37,694 nucleotides of DNA, taken from assembly GCA_946537835.1 (NCBI GenBank), contig CAMNGB010000005.1, forward strand, positions 1 to 37,694, given 5' to 3'. The position numbers and the translations under genes are program-made. Position 1 is the stretch's first letter. The number at the start of each line of letters is the position of its first letter. Source of the stretch: an uncultured Erysipelotrichaceae bacterium (GTDB lineage Bacteria; Bacillota_I; Bacilli_A; Erysipelotrichales; Erysipelotrichaceae). A model generated the notes under the pieces. The model was not told the origin of the DNA, ran no database searches, and saw nothing but the letters and a program-made list of their open reading frames with translations. Positions 27,137-37,694 of the stretch are shown piece by piece.

Positions 27137-29209
27137 ATGAAAAATTTAGTCATTGTAGAGTCACCGTCAAAGTCCAAGACGATTGCCAAATATCTCGGAA
27201 AGGACTATACCGTCGTTTCCAGCAAAGGCCATATCAGGGATCTTGCCATCAAGGGCAAGGACGGACTCGGTGTAGATATTGAAAATGATTTTGCGCCTAC
27301 CTATGTCATTTCCAAGGACAAGACAGATACCGTAAAGGACCTGCAGAAACAGGCGAAAAAGGCTGATCATGTCTATCTCGCAACCGACCCGGACCGCGAG
27401 GGAGAGGCGATCAGCTGGCATCTGGCAGAGGAACTGGGACTGCCGATGGATGAGGCTGACCGTGTCACATTCCATGAAATCACCAAGAATGCCGTGACCG
27501 AAGCTTTCAAGAGCCCGCGCGTGATCGATATGGATCTCGTGCATTCGCAGGAGACCAGACGTATTCTTGACCGCATCATCGGCTTCAAGCTTTCCAAGCT
27601 GCTGAATACCAAGATCAAATCCAAGTCTGCCGGCCGCGTGCAGTCGGTTGCCCTGAAGCTGATCGTTGAAAGGGAAAAGGAAATTCAGGCATTTGTGCCG
27701 GAAGAATACTGGACACTGGATGCCGTTTTTGAAAAGAGCCGCCGCAAATTCAATGCCTCGCTGAGCAGAATCAACGGCGAAAAAGCCCAGCTTCACAATG
27801 AAGAAGAAGCGATGAAGGCCTTTGACGCATGTCAGGGTCCGTTCACCGTCAGTGAGATCAAAAGTTCGACCCGTCACCGCGATCCGAGACCGCCGTTCAT
27901 TACCAGTACGCTGCAGCAGGAGGCAAGCACCAAGCTTTCCTTCAGTGCCAGACGCACCATGTCGGTTGCCCAGCGCCTGTATGAAGGCATTGACACCGGA
28001 CACGGCGAAGAGGGTCTGATCACCTATATGCGTACCGACAGCACCCGTCTGTCCAACGTCTTTATCAATGATGCCCGCGAGGTCATCATCGATGAATACG
28101 GCAAGGAATATCTCGGCGGCTACCGGGTGCGCAATGATGCCAATTCCCAGGATGCCCATGAGGCGATCCGTCCGACCAGCCTGGCCAATACGCCGGAAGC
28201 GCTGAAGCCGTATCTGACAAACGAACAGTACCGCCTCTACAAGCTGATCTATGCCCGGGCCCTTGCTTCACTGATGGCACCGGCAAAATATGATTCCCTC
28301 AGTGTCACGCTGAGCCGTGAAGGATATGATTTCACTGCCCAGGGAAGCACGCTGAAATTTGACGGCTACCTGAAGGTATACGGAGACTATGATTCCTCAC
28401 GTGATGTCATCCTGCCGGAACTGAGCGAAGGGGAAGTCCTGACTCCGGCCGAACTGACACCGAACCAGCACTTTACCGAACCGCCGGCGCGCTATACCGA
28501 AGCCCGGCTGATCAAGGCTCTGGAAGAAGACGGCATCGGCCGTCCTTCGACCTATGCCATGATCATCGATACGATCCAGGCAAGAAATTACGTGACGCTG
28601 GAAAAGACCAGCGAGAAGAGCCGCACCAAGGTATTCCGGCCGACCGATCAGGGAACCCTGACGGTTGAAAAGCTGGATGAATTCTTCAGTGACATCATCA
28701 ACGTTGACTATACGGCAAACATGGAAAATGAACTGGACCAGATCGCGGAAGGAAATATGGATGAAACCGCTACTCTCAGGTCCTTCTATGACCGCTTCGA
28801 GCCGCTGCTTGAGAAGGCCTATGAAGGCATGGACAAGCTGGAACCGGAAAAGGTCGGTGAGACCTGTCCGGAATGCGGCGGCGAACTGGTATACAGAACC
28901 AGCCGCTACGGCCGCTTCATCTCCTGCGGAAACTTCCCGAAATGCCGCTATACGCGTCAGATCGAAAAGACCGAAAAGGAAAAGCCGGAACCGACCGGAA
29001 AGGCCTGTCCGGAATGCGGCGGTGAGCTGCTGAAGAGAAAATCACGCTACGGAACCTATTTCCACGGCTGTTCCAATTTCCCGAAGTGCCGTTATATGGA
29101 AAGCCTGGAAGGTGAACGGATCGTCAGCCGTTCTTCTTCCGCTGCCGCCAGAAAGACGACAAGAAAGACTGCGGTCAGGAAAACTGCCCGCAAGAGCAGC
29201 AAGGCATGA
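27137..29209 (+). CDS. topA: DNA topoisomerase I
   Basis: [68 protein letters not shown]; two C-terminal Zn ribbons and a basic tail. Confidence 0.98.
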   Translation: MKNLVIVESPSKSKTIAKYLGKDYTVVSSKGHIRDLAIKGKDGLGVDIENDFAPTYVISKDKTDTVKDLQKQAKKADHVYLATDPDREGEAISWHLAEELGLPMDEADRVTFHEITKNAVTEAFKSPRVIDMDLVHSQETRRILDRIIGFKLSKLLNTKIKSKSAGRVQSVALKLIVEREKEIQAFVPEEYWTLDAVFEKSRRKFNASLSRINGEKAQLHNEEEAMKAFDACQGPFTVSEIKSSTRHRDPRPPFITSTLQQEASTKLSFSARRTMSVAQRLYEGIDTGHGEEGLITYMRTDSTRLSNVFINDAREVIIDEYGKEYLGGYRVRNDANSQDAHEAIRPTSLANTPEALKPYLTNEQYRLYKLIYARALASLMAPAKYDSLSVTLSREGYDFTAQGSTLKFDGYLKVYGDYDSSRDVILPELSEGEVLTPAELTPNQHFTEPPARYTEARLIKALEEDGIGRPSTYAMIIDTIQARNYVTLEKTSEKSRTKVFRPTDQGTLTVEKLDEFFSDIINVDYTANMENELDQIAEGNMDETATLRSFYDRFEPLLEKAYEGMDKLEPEKVGETCPECGGELVYRTSRYGRFISCGNFPKCRYTRQIEKTEKEKPEPTGKACPECGGELLKRKSRYGTYFHGCSNFPKCRYMESLEGERIVSRSSSAAARKTTRKTAVRKTARKSSKA

Positions 29210-30501
29210 AGGCAACCGTAGTCGGAGCCGGACTGGCCGGCTGTGAAGCTGCCTGGCAGCTGGCGGAAAGAGGCATTTCCGTAAAGCTTGTCGAAATGAA
29301 GCCGGTGAAGAAGACACCGGCCCATCACAGTGATGACTTTGCCGAACTGGTCTGTTCCAATTCCCTGCGCTCCAATGCCCTGACAAATGCTGTCGGGCTT
29401 CTGAAGGAGGAGATGCGGACGATCGGATCGCTGATCATGAGCAGTGCCGATGCCAATCAGGTGCCGGCCGGAAGTGCCCTGGCCGTTGACAGGAACCGGT
29501 TTGCGGCAATGATCACCGAAAAGATCAGAAACCATCCGCTGATCGAAGTGGTTTCCGAAGAATGTGATGCCATCCCGGAAGGACCGTGCGTCATTGCGAC
29601 CGGACCGTTAAGCTCGGATGCCATGACAAAGGCCATCAGTGCTCTTTCCGGAGAGGAATACTGCTATTTCTATGATGCGGCGGCACCGATCGTAACCTAT
29701 GAATCGATCGATATGGAAAAGGCCTACCGCAAGTCCAGATATGACAAGGGCGAAGCGGACTATATCAACTGCCCGATGGACAGGGATCAGTTCGATGCTT
29801 TCTATGAAGCGCTGATCACTGCCGAAACGGCAGAGCTGCACAGCTTTGAAAAGGAAGTCTATTTCGAAGGCTGCATGCCGTTTGAGGAAATGGCAAGACG
29901 CGGCCGCAATACTTTGCTGTTCGGACCGATGAAGCCGGTCGGTCTGGAACAGGAAGGAAAGAAGCGTCCCTATGCCGTTGTCCAGCTGCGCCAGGACAAT
30001 GCCGAAGCGACGCTCTACAACATCGTCGGGTTCCAGACCCATCTGAAGTGGGGTGAGCAGAAGCGGATCCTGCAGATGATTCCGGGTCTTGAACACTGCG
30101 AGATCGTCCGCTACGGCGTCATGCACAGGAATACCTTCATCAATTCACCGAAGTGCCTGCGCGAGACCTATCAGTGGAAGGACCGTGACGATCTGTTCTT
30201 TGCCGGTCAGATGACCGGTGTCGAAGGCTATATCGAATCGGCTGCCTCCGGCATGCTGGCGGGAATCAATCTCGCCCATGTCATGAAAGGCGAAGATCCG
30301 GTGTGCCCGGGACCGAAGACGATGATCGGTGCCATGTCCCATTACATTGCGACAGCCGATCCGAATCACTTCCAGCCGATGAATGCCAATTTCGGCATCA
30401 TGTATCTGGAAGGGAAGTTCAATAAGAAGGACCGCAAGAACCGGTATGCCCCGCAGGCTCTGGCTCTGATCCGGGAGATGAAGGATGTCGGACAGCTTTG
30501 A
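29206..30501 (+). CDS. trmFO: Methylenetetrahydrofolate-tRNA-(uracil-5-)-methyltransferase TrmFO
   Basis: [54 protein letters not shown]. Confidence 0.98.
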   Translation: MKATVVGAGLAGCEAAWQLAERGISVKLVEMKPVKKTPAHHSDDFAELVCSNSLRSNALTNAVGLLKEEMRTIGSLIMSSADANQVPAGSALAVDRNRFAAMITEKIRNHPLIEVVSEECDAIPEGPCVIATGPLSSDAMTKAISALSGEEYCYFYDAAAPIVTYESIDMEKAYRKSRYDKGEADYINCPMDRDQFDAFYEALITAETAELHSFEKEVYFEGCMPFEEMARRGRNTLLFGPMKPVGLEQEGKKRPYAVVQLRQDNAEATLYNIVGFQTHLKWGEQKRILQMIPGLEHCEIVRYGVMHRNTFINSPKCLRETYQWKDRDDLFFAGQMTGVEGYIESAASGMLAGINLAHVMKGEDPVCPGPKTMIGAMSHYIATADPNHFQPMNANFGIMYLEGKFNKKDRKNRYAPQALALIREMKDVGQL

Positions 30502-31414
30502 ACGTTCACTTGACCGTTTTCTCGATCATATCCGTCTTTCCCGTACCGGCAGTGCCGATACGGCCGATGCCTACCGGCGTGATATTGAACGCTTTCTGGA
30601 ATATCTCAGGGAAAACGGTATTTCTTCCTTTGAGAAAGTCGGCAAGGAAGATATCAGCGATTATGTCATGAAGCTGCGTTCCGGAGAGATCGGCGGCGTG
30701 CCGCTGTCCAACAGCAGCTATGCCCGCAATCTTTCCGCCCTGAAGTCCTTTTACCGCTATCTCAACCGTTCGGAAGGCGTCAGTGCCAATCCGGTGCGGA
30801 TGTTCAGGGGAACCGCGTCGCGCCGCAAGCTTCCCGAGTTTCTGACGTTTGAACAGATGGAAACGCTGCTGGACTTCTTTGATCTGAATGATCCGGCCGG
30901 GATCCGGGACCGCTGCATGATCGAAGTCATGTATGCGTGCGGGCTGCGTGTCAGCGAATGTGCATCCCTGCAGCTGAGCAAGATCAATCTGAAGGAACGC
31001 TATCTGAGCGTTCTCGGCAAGGAAAGCAAGGAACGCATGATTCCGTTCTATCCCCGCTGCGGCCAGCTGATCGAACTGTATCTGGAAGAAAGCCGTCCGG
31101 TTTTCATGGAAGACAGGGAAGAGCACGGATACCTGTTTGTCAACAGGCGGGGAAAGCCGATCACTTCCCGCAGCATTCAGCTGCTGTGCGAAAAGAGCGG
31201 CGAAGAAGCCGGACTGGCCGTTCATGTGCATCCGCATATGATCCGGCACAGCTTTGCGACCCATCTTCTCGACAACGGCGCCGACCTTCGAATCGTCCAG
31301 GAACTGCTCGGACATGAGAATCTGTCGACGACCCAGATCTATACCCATGTGACCCAGGACCGCCTGCAGAAGGCAGTCGATCTGGCGCATCCGCATTCCA
31401 GGCGCAATCAGTGA
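30485..31414 (+). CDS. xerC: Tyrosine recombinase XerC/CodV
   Basis: Catalytic residues in [44 protein letters not shown]; gene order topA-trmFO-xerC. Confidence 0.93.
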   Translation: MSDSFERSLDRFLDHIRLSRTGSADTADAYRRDIERFLEYLRENGISSFEKVGKEDISDYVMKLRSGEIGGVPLSNSSYARNLSALKSFYRYLNRSEGVSANPVRMFRGTASRRKLPEFLTFEQMETLLDFFDLNDPAGIRDRCMIEVMYACGLRVSECASLQLSKINLKERYLSVLGKESKERMIPFYPRCGQLIELYLEESRPVFMEDREEHGYLFVNRRGKPITSRSIQLLCEKSGEEAGLAVHVHPHMIRHSFATHLLDNGADLRIVQELLGHENLSTTQIYTHVTQDRLQKAVDLAHPHSRRNQ

Positions 31415-31421
31415 AAAATGA

Positions 31422-31449
31422 TTGCTTTTGGATGTGCCTGTGGTAGAAT
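31422..31449 (+). promoter_or_regulatory. Promoter of the pyr operon
   Basis: TTGCTT (31422-31427), 16-bp spacer, TAGAAT (31444-31449). Confidence 0.6.
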
Positions 31450-31473
31450 TCTTACAGACAAAAGGAGATGCCG

Positions 31474-31581
31474 ATGAAAAACAATGCCGGATGCTTCAGA
31501 AAAGAGATGTCTGCGAACGTTATGAGCAGTGGTATTTCTGTCTTGTTTGATAACGCCTGTGAGCGGCAGCTGTCCCGTTAA
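31474..31581 (+). CDS. Putative 35-aa leader peptide of the pyr operon (MKNNAGCFRKEMSANVMSSGISVLFDNACERQLSR)
   Basis: AAAGGAG RBS at 31461-31467 before ATG 31474; TAA (31579-31581) lies in the loop of the terminator hairpin. Confidence 0.7.
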   Translation: MKNNAGCFRKEMSANVMSSGISVLFDNACERQLSR

Positions 31582-31600
31582 GGACTGCTGTCTTTTTTTT
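31567..31600 (+). terminator. Attenuator: intrinsic terminator between the leader ORF and pyrC
   Basis: CAGC-T-GTCC CGTTAA GGAC-T-GCTG TC TTTTTTTT, 16 nt before pyrC ATG. Confidence 0.88.
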
Positions 31601-31615
31601 GCATGAGAGGTGAAG

Positions 31616-32894
31616 ATGAAAACGCTGATCAGAAACGGCATGGTTCTCCATGAAGGAACCGTGCAGAAAAAGGAAGTGCTGTTTGATGAGACCGGCATCC
31701 TCAAGGTCGCCGGCGAGATCGTCATTGACGATGCCGAGATCATCGATGCCGAAGGAATGTATGTCCTGCCCGGACTGATCGATGTGCATGTCCATTTCCG
31801 TGAGCCCGGCTATGAGCATAAGGAAACCCTGCGCACCGGCAGTATGGCGGCAGCCCGCGGCGGCTTTACGACCGTCTGTCCGATGCCGAACCTCAGCCCG
31901 TTTCCGGATGATCCCGAAACGGCCGGCGTCTATCTGAAAAAGATCGCGGAAGACTGCATTGTCAATGTTCTGCCGTACGGAACGATTACCGATGAAGAAA
32001 AGGGCAGATGTGTCTCCGATATGGAAGGCATGAAGGAACTCGGGATCCGCTGGTTCTCCGATGACGGGGTCGGCGTTGCCGAGGATGATGTCATGGAGGC
32101 TGCCCTGAAGAAGGCAAAGGATCTGGATGTTCTGATCGCCTGCCATACCGAAGATATGAATTACCGGAAGCCCGGTGCCAGTGTCCATGAATCGGAATAT
32201 GCCGGTAAAAACGGCTGGATCGGCATTCCGTCCGCCTGCGAAAGCGAACAGCTGAAGCGAGATCTGGTGCTGGCTGAAAAGACGGGAGCACGCTATCACG
32301 GCTGCCATATTTCCGCGATTGAATCGGTTGAGGCACTGCGTGCCGCCAAGGCGGCAGGCGCCGATGTCAGCGCCGAAGTCACGGCCCATCATCTGCTTCT
32401 GGAAGACAGGGATGTCAAAGGACCGAACTGGAAAATGAATCCGCCGCTGCGCTCCCATGAAGACAGAATGTGCCTGATCGAGGCACTGGAAGACGGTACG
32501 CTGGATTTCATTGCCAGCGATCATGCGCCGCATGCCGAAAAGGACAAGAAAAAGCCGATGGCGGAAGCAGCCTTCGGCATCGTATCGCTGGAGACAAGCT
32601 TTGCGCTGCTCTATACCGAATTTGTATATAAGCAGAAGCGCTGGACTCTGCCGCAGCTGTGCTCCTGGATGTCGGAAAAGCCGGCCAGGCGCTTCGGCAT
32701 GACCGGCAGGGGCGAAATCAGGGAAGAATATGCCAGCGATCTGATCATTGCCGATCTCGATCATGAATATCTGATCGATGCATCCGAATTTGCATCGAAG
32801 GGAAAGAACACCCCGTTTGACGGCTGGAGTGTCAGGGCGAAGGTCATGCGCACCATCGTCGGCGGAAAGACGGTTTATAATGCGGAGAACAACG

Positions 32895-32905
<11 letters not shown>
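31616..32905 (+). CDS. pyrC: Dihydroorotase
   Basis: LPGLIDVHVHFREPGYEHKETLRTGSMAAARGGFTTVCPMPNL, DFIASDHAPHAEKDK. Confidence 0.97.
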
Positions 32906-35232
<2,327 letters not shown>

Positions 35233-35246
<14 letters not shown>

Positions 35247-35895
35247 GAAGGAATTTACGCATTTCATGCTGGAATGCAATGCCCTGAAGTTCGGGGATTT
35301 CACCCTCAAGAGCGGCCGCAAGTCACCGTTCTTCATGAATGCCGGCGCCTATGTCACCGGCGGCCAGCTTCATGATCTTGCCTGCTATTATGCAAAGGCC
35401 ATTCATGACAACTTCGGACTGGACTTCGATGTCCTCTTCGGACCGGCCTACAAGGGCATTCCGCTGGCAGTCGCCACGGCCATGGCCATTCATGAACTGT
35501 ACGGCAGGGAAGTCCGCTACTGCTGCAACCGCAAGGAAGTCAAGGATCACGGCGATACCGGCATCCTGCTCGGCTCAAAGTTGCAGGACGGCGATAAGGT
35601 GATCATGATCGAAGACGTCACGACCTCCGGCAAGTCAATGGAAGAGACCGTGCCGATCGTCAGAAGCCAGGCTGATGTCGAAATCAAGGGTCTGATCGTT
35701 TCCCTCAACCGCAACGAAAAGGGCAAGGGCGATACTACGGCTCTGCAGGAAGTATCCGAACTGTACGGATTCCCGACGGCTGCCATCGTATCGATGCCGG
35801 AAGTTGTCGAAATCCTGAAGGAAGAAAACCGGCTGGATGACGAACTTCTCGGACGCATCAATGCCTATTACGAACAGTACGGCGCCAAAGCCTGA
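35233..35895 (+). CDS. pyrE: Orotate phosphoribosyltransferase
   Basis: FTLKSGRKSPFFMNAGAY, FDVLFGPAYKGIPLA, VIMIEDVTTSGKSMEE (PRPP motif). Confidence 0.97.
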
Positions 35896-35896
35896 C

Positions 35897-35920
35897 AAGA
35901 CTGCGAAAGCAGTCTTTTTT
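35897..35920 (+). terminator. Intrinsic terminator of the pyr operon
   Basis: AAGACTGC GAAA GCAGTCTT TTTT. Confidence 0.9.
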
Positions 35921-35922
35921 CA

Positions 35923-35952
35923 TTGACGGAAGGAAAGAAAGAGAAAGATAAT
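35923..35952 (+). promoter_or_regulatory. Promoter of the DAC-like gene
   Basis: TTGACG, 18-bp spacer, GATAAT. Confidence 0.55.
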
Positions 35953-35984
35953 GGAATCAGAAAGAACCTGAAAGGGGACATATC

Positions 35985-37328
35985 ATGAATTTCTGGGACC
36001 AGATCATTAATGACGCGGATACACCGCGTGAAGAACTGTTTTTAAAGACCCGCGATCTGTACGGGAATCTGCTGAAGCATCTGTATAATGATCCGAAGAA
36101 TATCCCTGATTTCCGCATTCATTTTGCCAATGAACAGCGGACACTGGAACAGGGTCTGGAATGCGGCTACAGCATTTCCACGGTCGCCTGGCACTCCAGC
36201 AAGGTGAACTATGCCATCGTCAAGGATGTGTCTGAGATCGATAATTTTGAGAATTCCTATACATGGTTTCACGATGACCTGTTTGTCGTATTTGATTTCT
36301 GCGAGGATGCCATTTCACCGCTGCTGTTTATCACCCGTGCCTTCTGGGAGGATCTGTTCCGTCAGTATGACGTATTCGGCTTCCGCAAGGTGCGCATTTC
36401 CCATATGTATGAGACCCTGATCGCTTCCGGCGTATCGCAGTATTTCCACGGCTTCTATCAGCTCGATATCAGCCTGATCCAGACGCTGTCGGCGCTGACA
36501 TATGAAGGTGACTATATCAACTGCTCGATCCTGATCCCGCGGTATGATCATACCGGTGAAAGAAGGACAAAGCGGAACGGCGGACTGGACGTATCATTTA
36601 AGGAACCGGTGCCGTTTGCCGTATCTCATCTCCGACAGGTGCGCAAGCTGGTGGAAATGAGCGACAAGGATATTGCCCTGGTTGTCAATCAGCAGGGAAA
36701 GATCTGCGGACTGTCGGCCTCAAAGCCGGCTGCCTATGAATGCTATCTCAGGATGTGGGGGCATCTGAGCTGGACGATCACCTACAACGAAAACAAGAAG
36801 CTCAGCTATTACAATGCCAGATATCATATTCATACCAGGCGCAGCCATGATGTGCAGATCACAAAGTCTTTCGGAAAGATCGGCGAAAGCCTGACACCGG
36901 AGCAGAGTGCCAGGATCGAGGCGGTCATCCGTGCCGCATCCACCCAGAGCCACGGCACGATTCTGATCATCGGCGGCGCGAAGGATTCCGCATCGGAATC
37001 CAAGCGTCTGTGTGATGCCAAGAGTGCCACCGGCATCAGTTCCGTCAGACTCAGTGAGAAGATGCACCTGATCCGCTACCTGACCGCAATTGACGGCGCC
37101 CTGATCATGGATACGGACTGCAGCTGTTCCTGCATCGGTGCCATTCTTGACGGTGACTTTACGGCCAGGGGCAATCCTGCCCGCGGGGCCCGCTTCAATT
37201 CCACCGTCCGCTATGTCCGCAGAAGGGCGGAACTGGGACAGACGTTTGTCGGCATTGTCCTTTCCGAAGACGGAACCATCGATGCCGTATCGGAAGAAGG
37301 CGTTGAAAGAATCAATCTTTCCGAATAG
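35985..37328 (+). CDS. Protein with C-terminal DisA_N/DAC-like (diadenylate cyclase-related) domain and uncharacterised N-terminal region
   Basis: GTILIIGGAKDSASESKRL...LIRYLTAIDGALIMDTDCSCSCIGAILDG...GNPARGARFNSTVRYV...FVGIVLSEDGTIDAV: DAC-like layout with DGA kept and RHR-type motif replaced by GARFNS. Confidence 0.7.
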   Translation: MNFWDQIINDADTPREELFLKTRDLYGNLLKHLYNDPKNIPDFRIHFANEQRTLEQGLECGYSISTVAWHSSKVNYAIVKDVSEIDNFENSYTWFHDDLFVVFDFCEDAISPLLFITRAFWEDLFRQYDVFGFRKVRISHMYETLIASGVSQYFHGFYQLDISLIQTLSALTYEGDYINCSILIPRYDHTGERRTKRNGGLDVSFKEPVPFAVSHLRQVRKLVEMSDKDIALVVNQQGKICGLSASKPAAYECYLRMWGHLSWTITYNENKKLSYYNARYHIHTRRSHDVQITKSFGKIGESLTPEQSARIEAVIRAASTQSHGTILIIGGAKDSASESKRLCDAKSATGISSVRLSEKMHLIRYLTAIDGALIMDTDCSCSCIGAILDGDFTARGNPARGARFNSTVRYVRRRAELGQTFVGIVLSEDGTIDAVSEEGVERINLSE

Positions 37329-37382
37329 GGAGTGAGATTTCATCTTTACACAGGATGCCGGGATGTGTTAGTATTCATCTTG

Positions 37383-37428
37383 GCATCTTTTTGCGTGCTT
37401 TTTGCATGCGTGATGCTAATACTCACAC
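37383..37428 (+). promoter_or_regulatory. Structured rpsB 5' leader (candidate S2 autoregulatory element)
   Basis: GCATC ttttt GCGTGC ttttt GCATGC gt GATGC two-helix hairpin; plus an outer imperfect repeat GTGTTAGTATT (37365-37375)/AATACTCACAC (37418-37428). Confidence 0.5.
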
Positions 37429-37540
37429 GGCGGATTCATCATCCCGTGCACGTGGACCTAATAAACACTCAGCTGTTTATGCGCGTGTTGATGATGTTCG
37501 AAACCGTGGCGGAAAACAACGGAAAGAGAGGTTATGAAAA

Positions 37541-37694
37541 ATGGCTGTTGTTTCAATGAGGAAAATGCTCGAAAACGGGGTACATTTCGGACACCAGACA
37601 CGCAAGTGGAATCCGCAGATGAGACCCTACATCTACACTGCCAAAAACGGTGTCTACATCATCGATCTGGAAAAGACAAGAGAACAGCTCGAGG
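37541..37694 (+). CDS. rpsB: 30S ribosomal protein S2 (3' truncated by the window edge)
   Basis: [51 protein letters not shown]. Confidence 0.97.
   Translation, partial: MAVVSMRKMLENGVHFGHQTRKWNPQMRPYIYTAKNGVYIIDLEKTREQLE

Noticed and set aside
30485-31414. Tyrosine recombinase as evidence of a mobile element
   Set aside because: Gene order topA-trmFO-xerC is the housekeeping chromosomal context in Firmicutes; no att-like repeats or cargo.
37332-37559. Plus-strand ORF (75 aa) between the DAC-like gene and rpsB
   Set aside because: Overlaps the rpsB leader hairpins and start; hydrophobic start is fortuitous and there is no convincing RBS. More likely non-coding leader.

Overview
The window reads as a ~37.7 kb chromosomal segment of a moderately GC-rich Firmicute. 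Gene content and order suggest an Erysipelotrichia-like lineage (inference). It is densely coding and mostly on the + strand. No rRNA, tRNA, CRISPR array, transposon or phage module was recognised. Blocks, left to right: GH1 6-phospho-beta-glucosidase tail; a small double-glycine-leader zinc-ribbon peptide and a CPBP protease; a zinc-ribbon protein; a 37-kDa nucleoid-associated protein; LysR/MFS; an ester/amide hydrolase cluster (two SGNH hydrolases, a degraded alpha/beta hydrolase, a polysaccharide deacetylase); a minus-strand aldo/keto reductase plus MoxR-DUF58-DUF4129-like operon; rpsP-khpA-rimM-trmD; a ~7 kb accessory block (hemolysin III, DUF554, pdp-GNAT-comB-like, acidic PEP-repeat protein); rplS-lepB-rbgA-rnhB-dprA-topA-trmFO-xerC; a pyrCKDFE operon; a DisA_N/DAC-like protein; and the start of rpsB. 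The observations I find most interesting are: (1) a pyr operon leader with a 35-aa leader ORF whose stop codon lies in the loop of an intrinsic terminator, preceded by a U-rich tract, resembling enterobacterial pyrBI attenuation; (2) a GG-leader peptide with a CxxC...CxxC zinc-ribbon core next to a CPBP protease; (3) a DAC-like domain keeping DGA but lacking RHR; and (4) several perfect palindromes on promoters.
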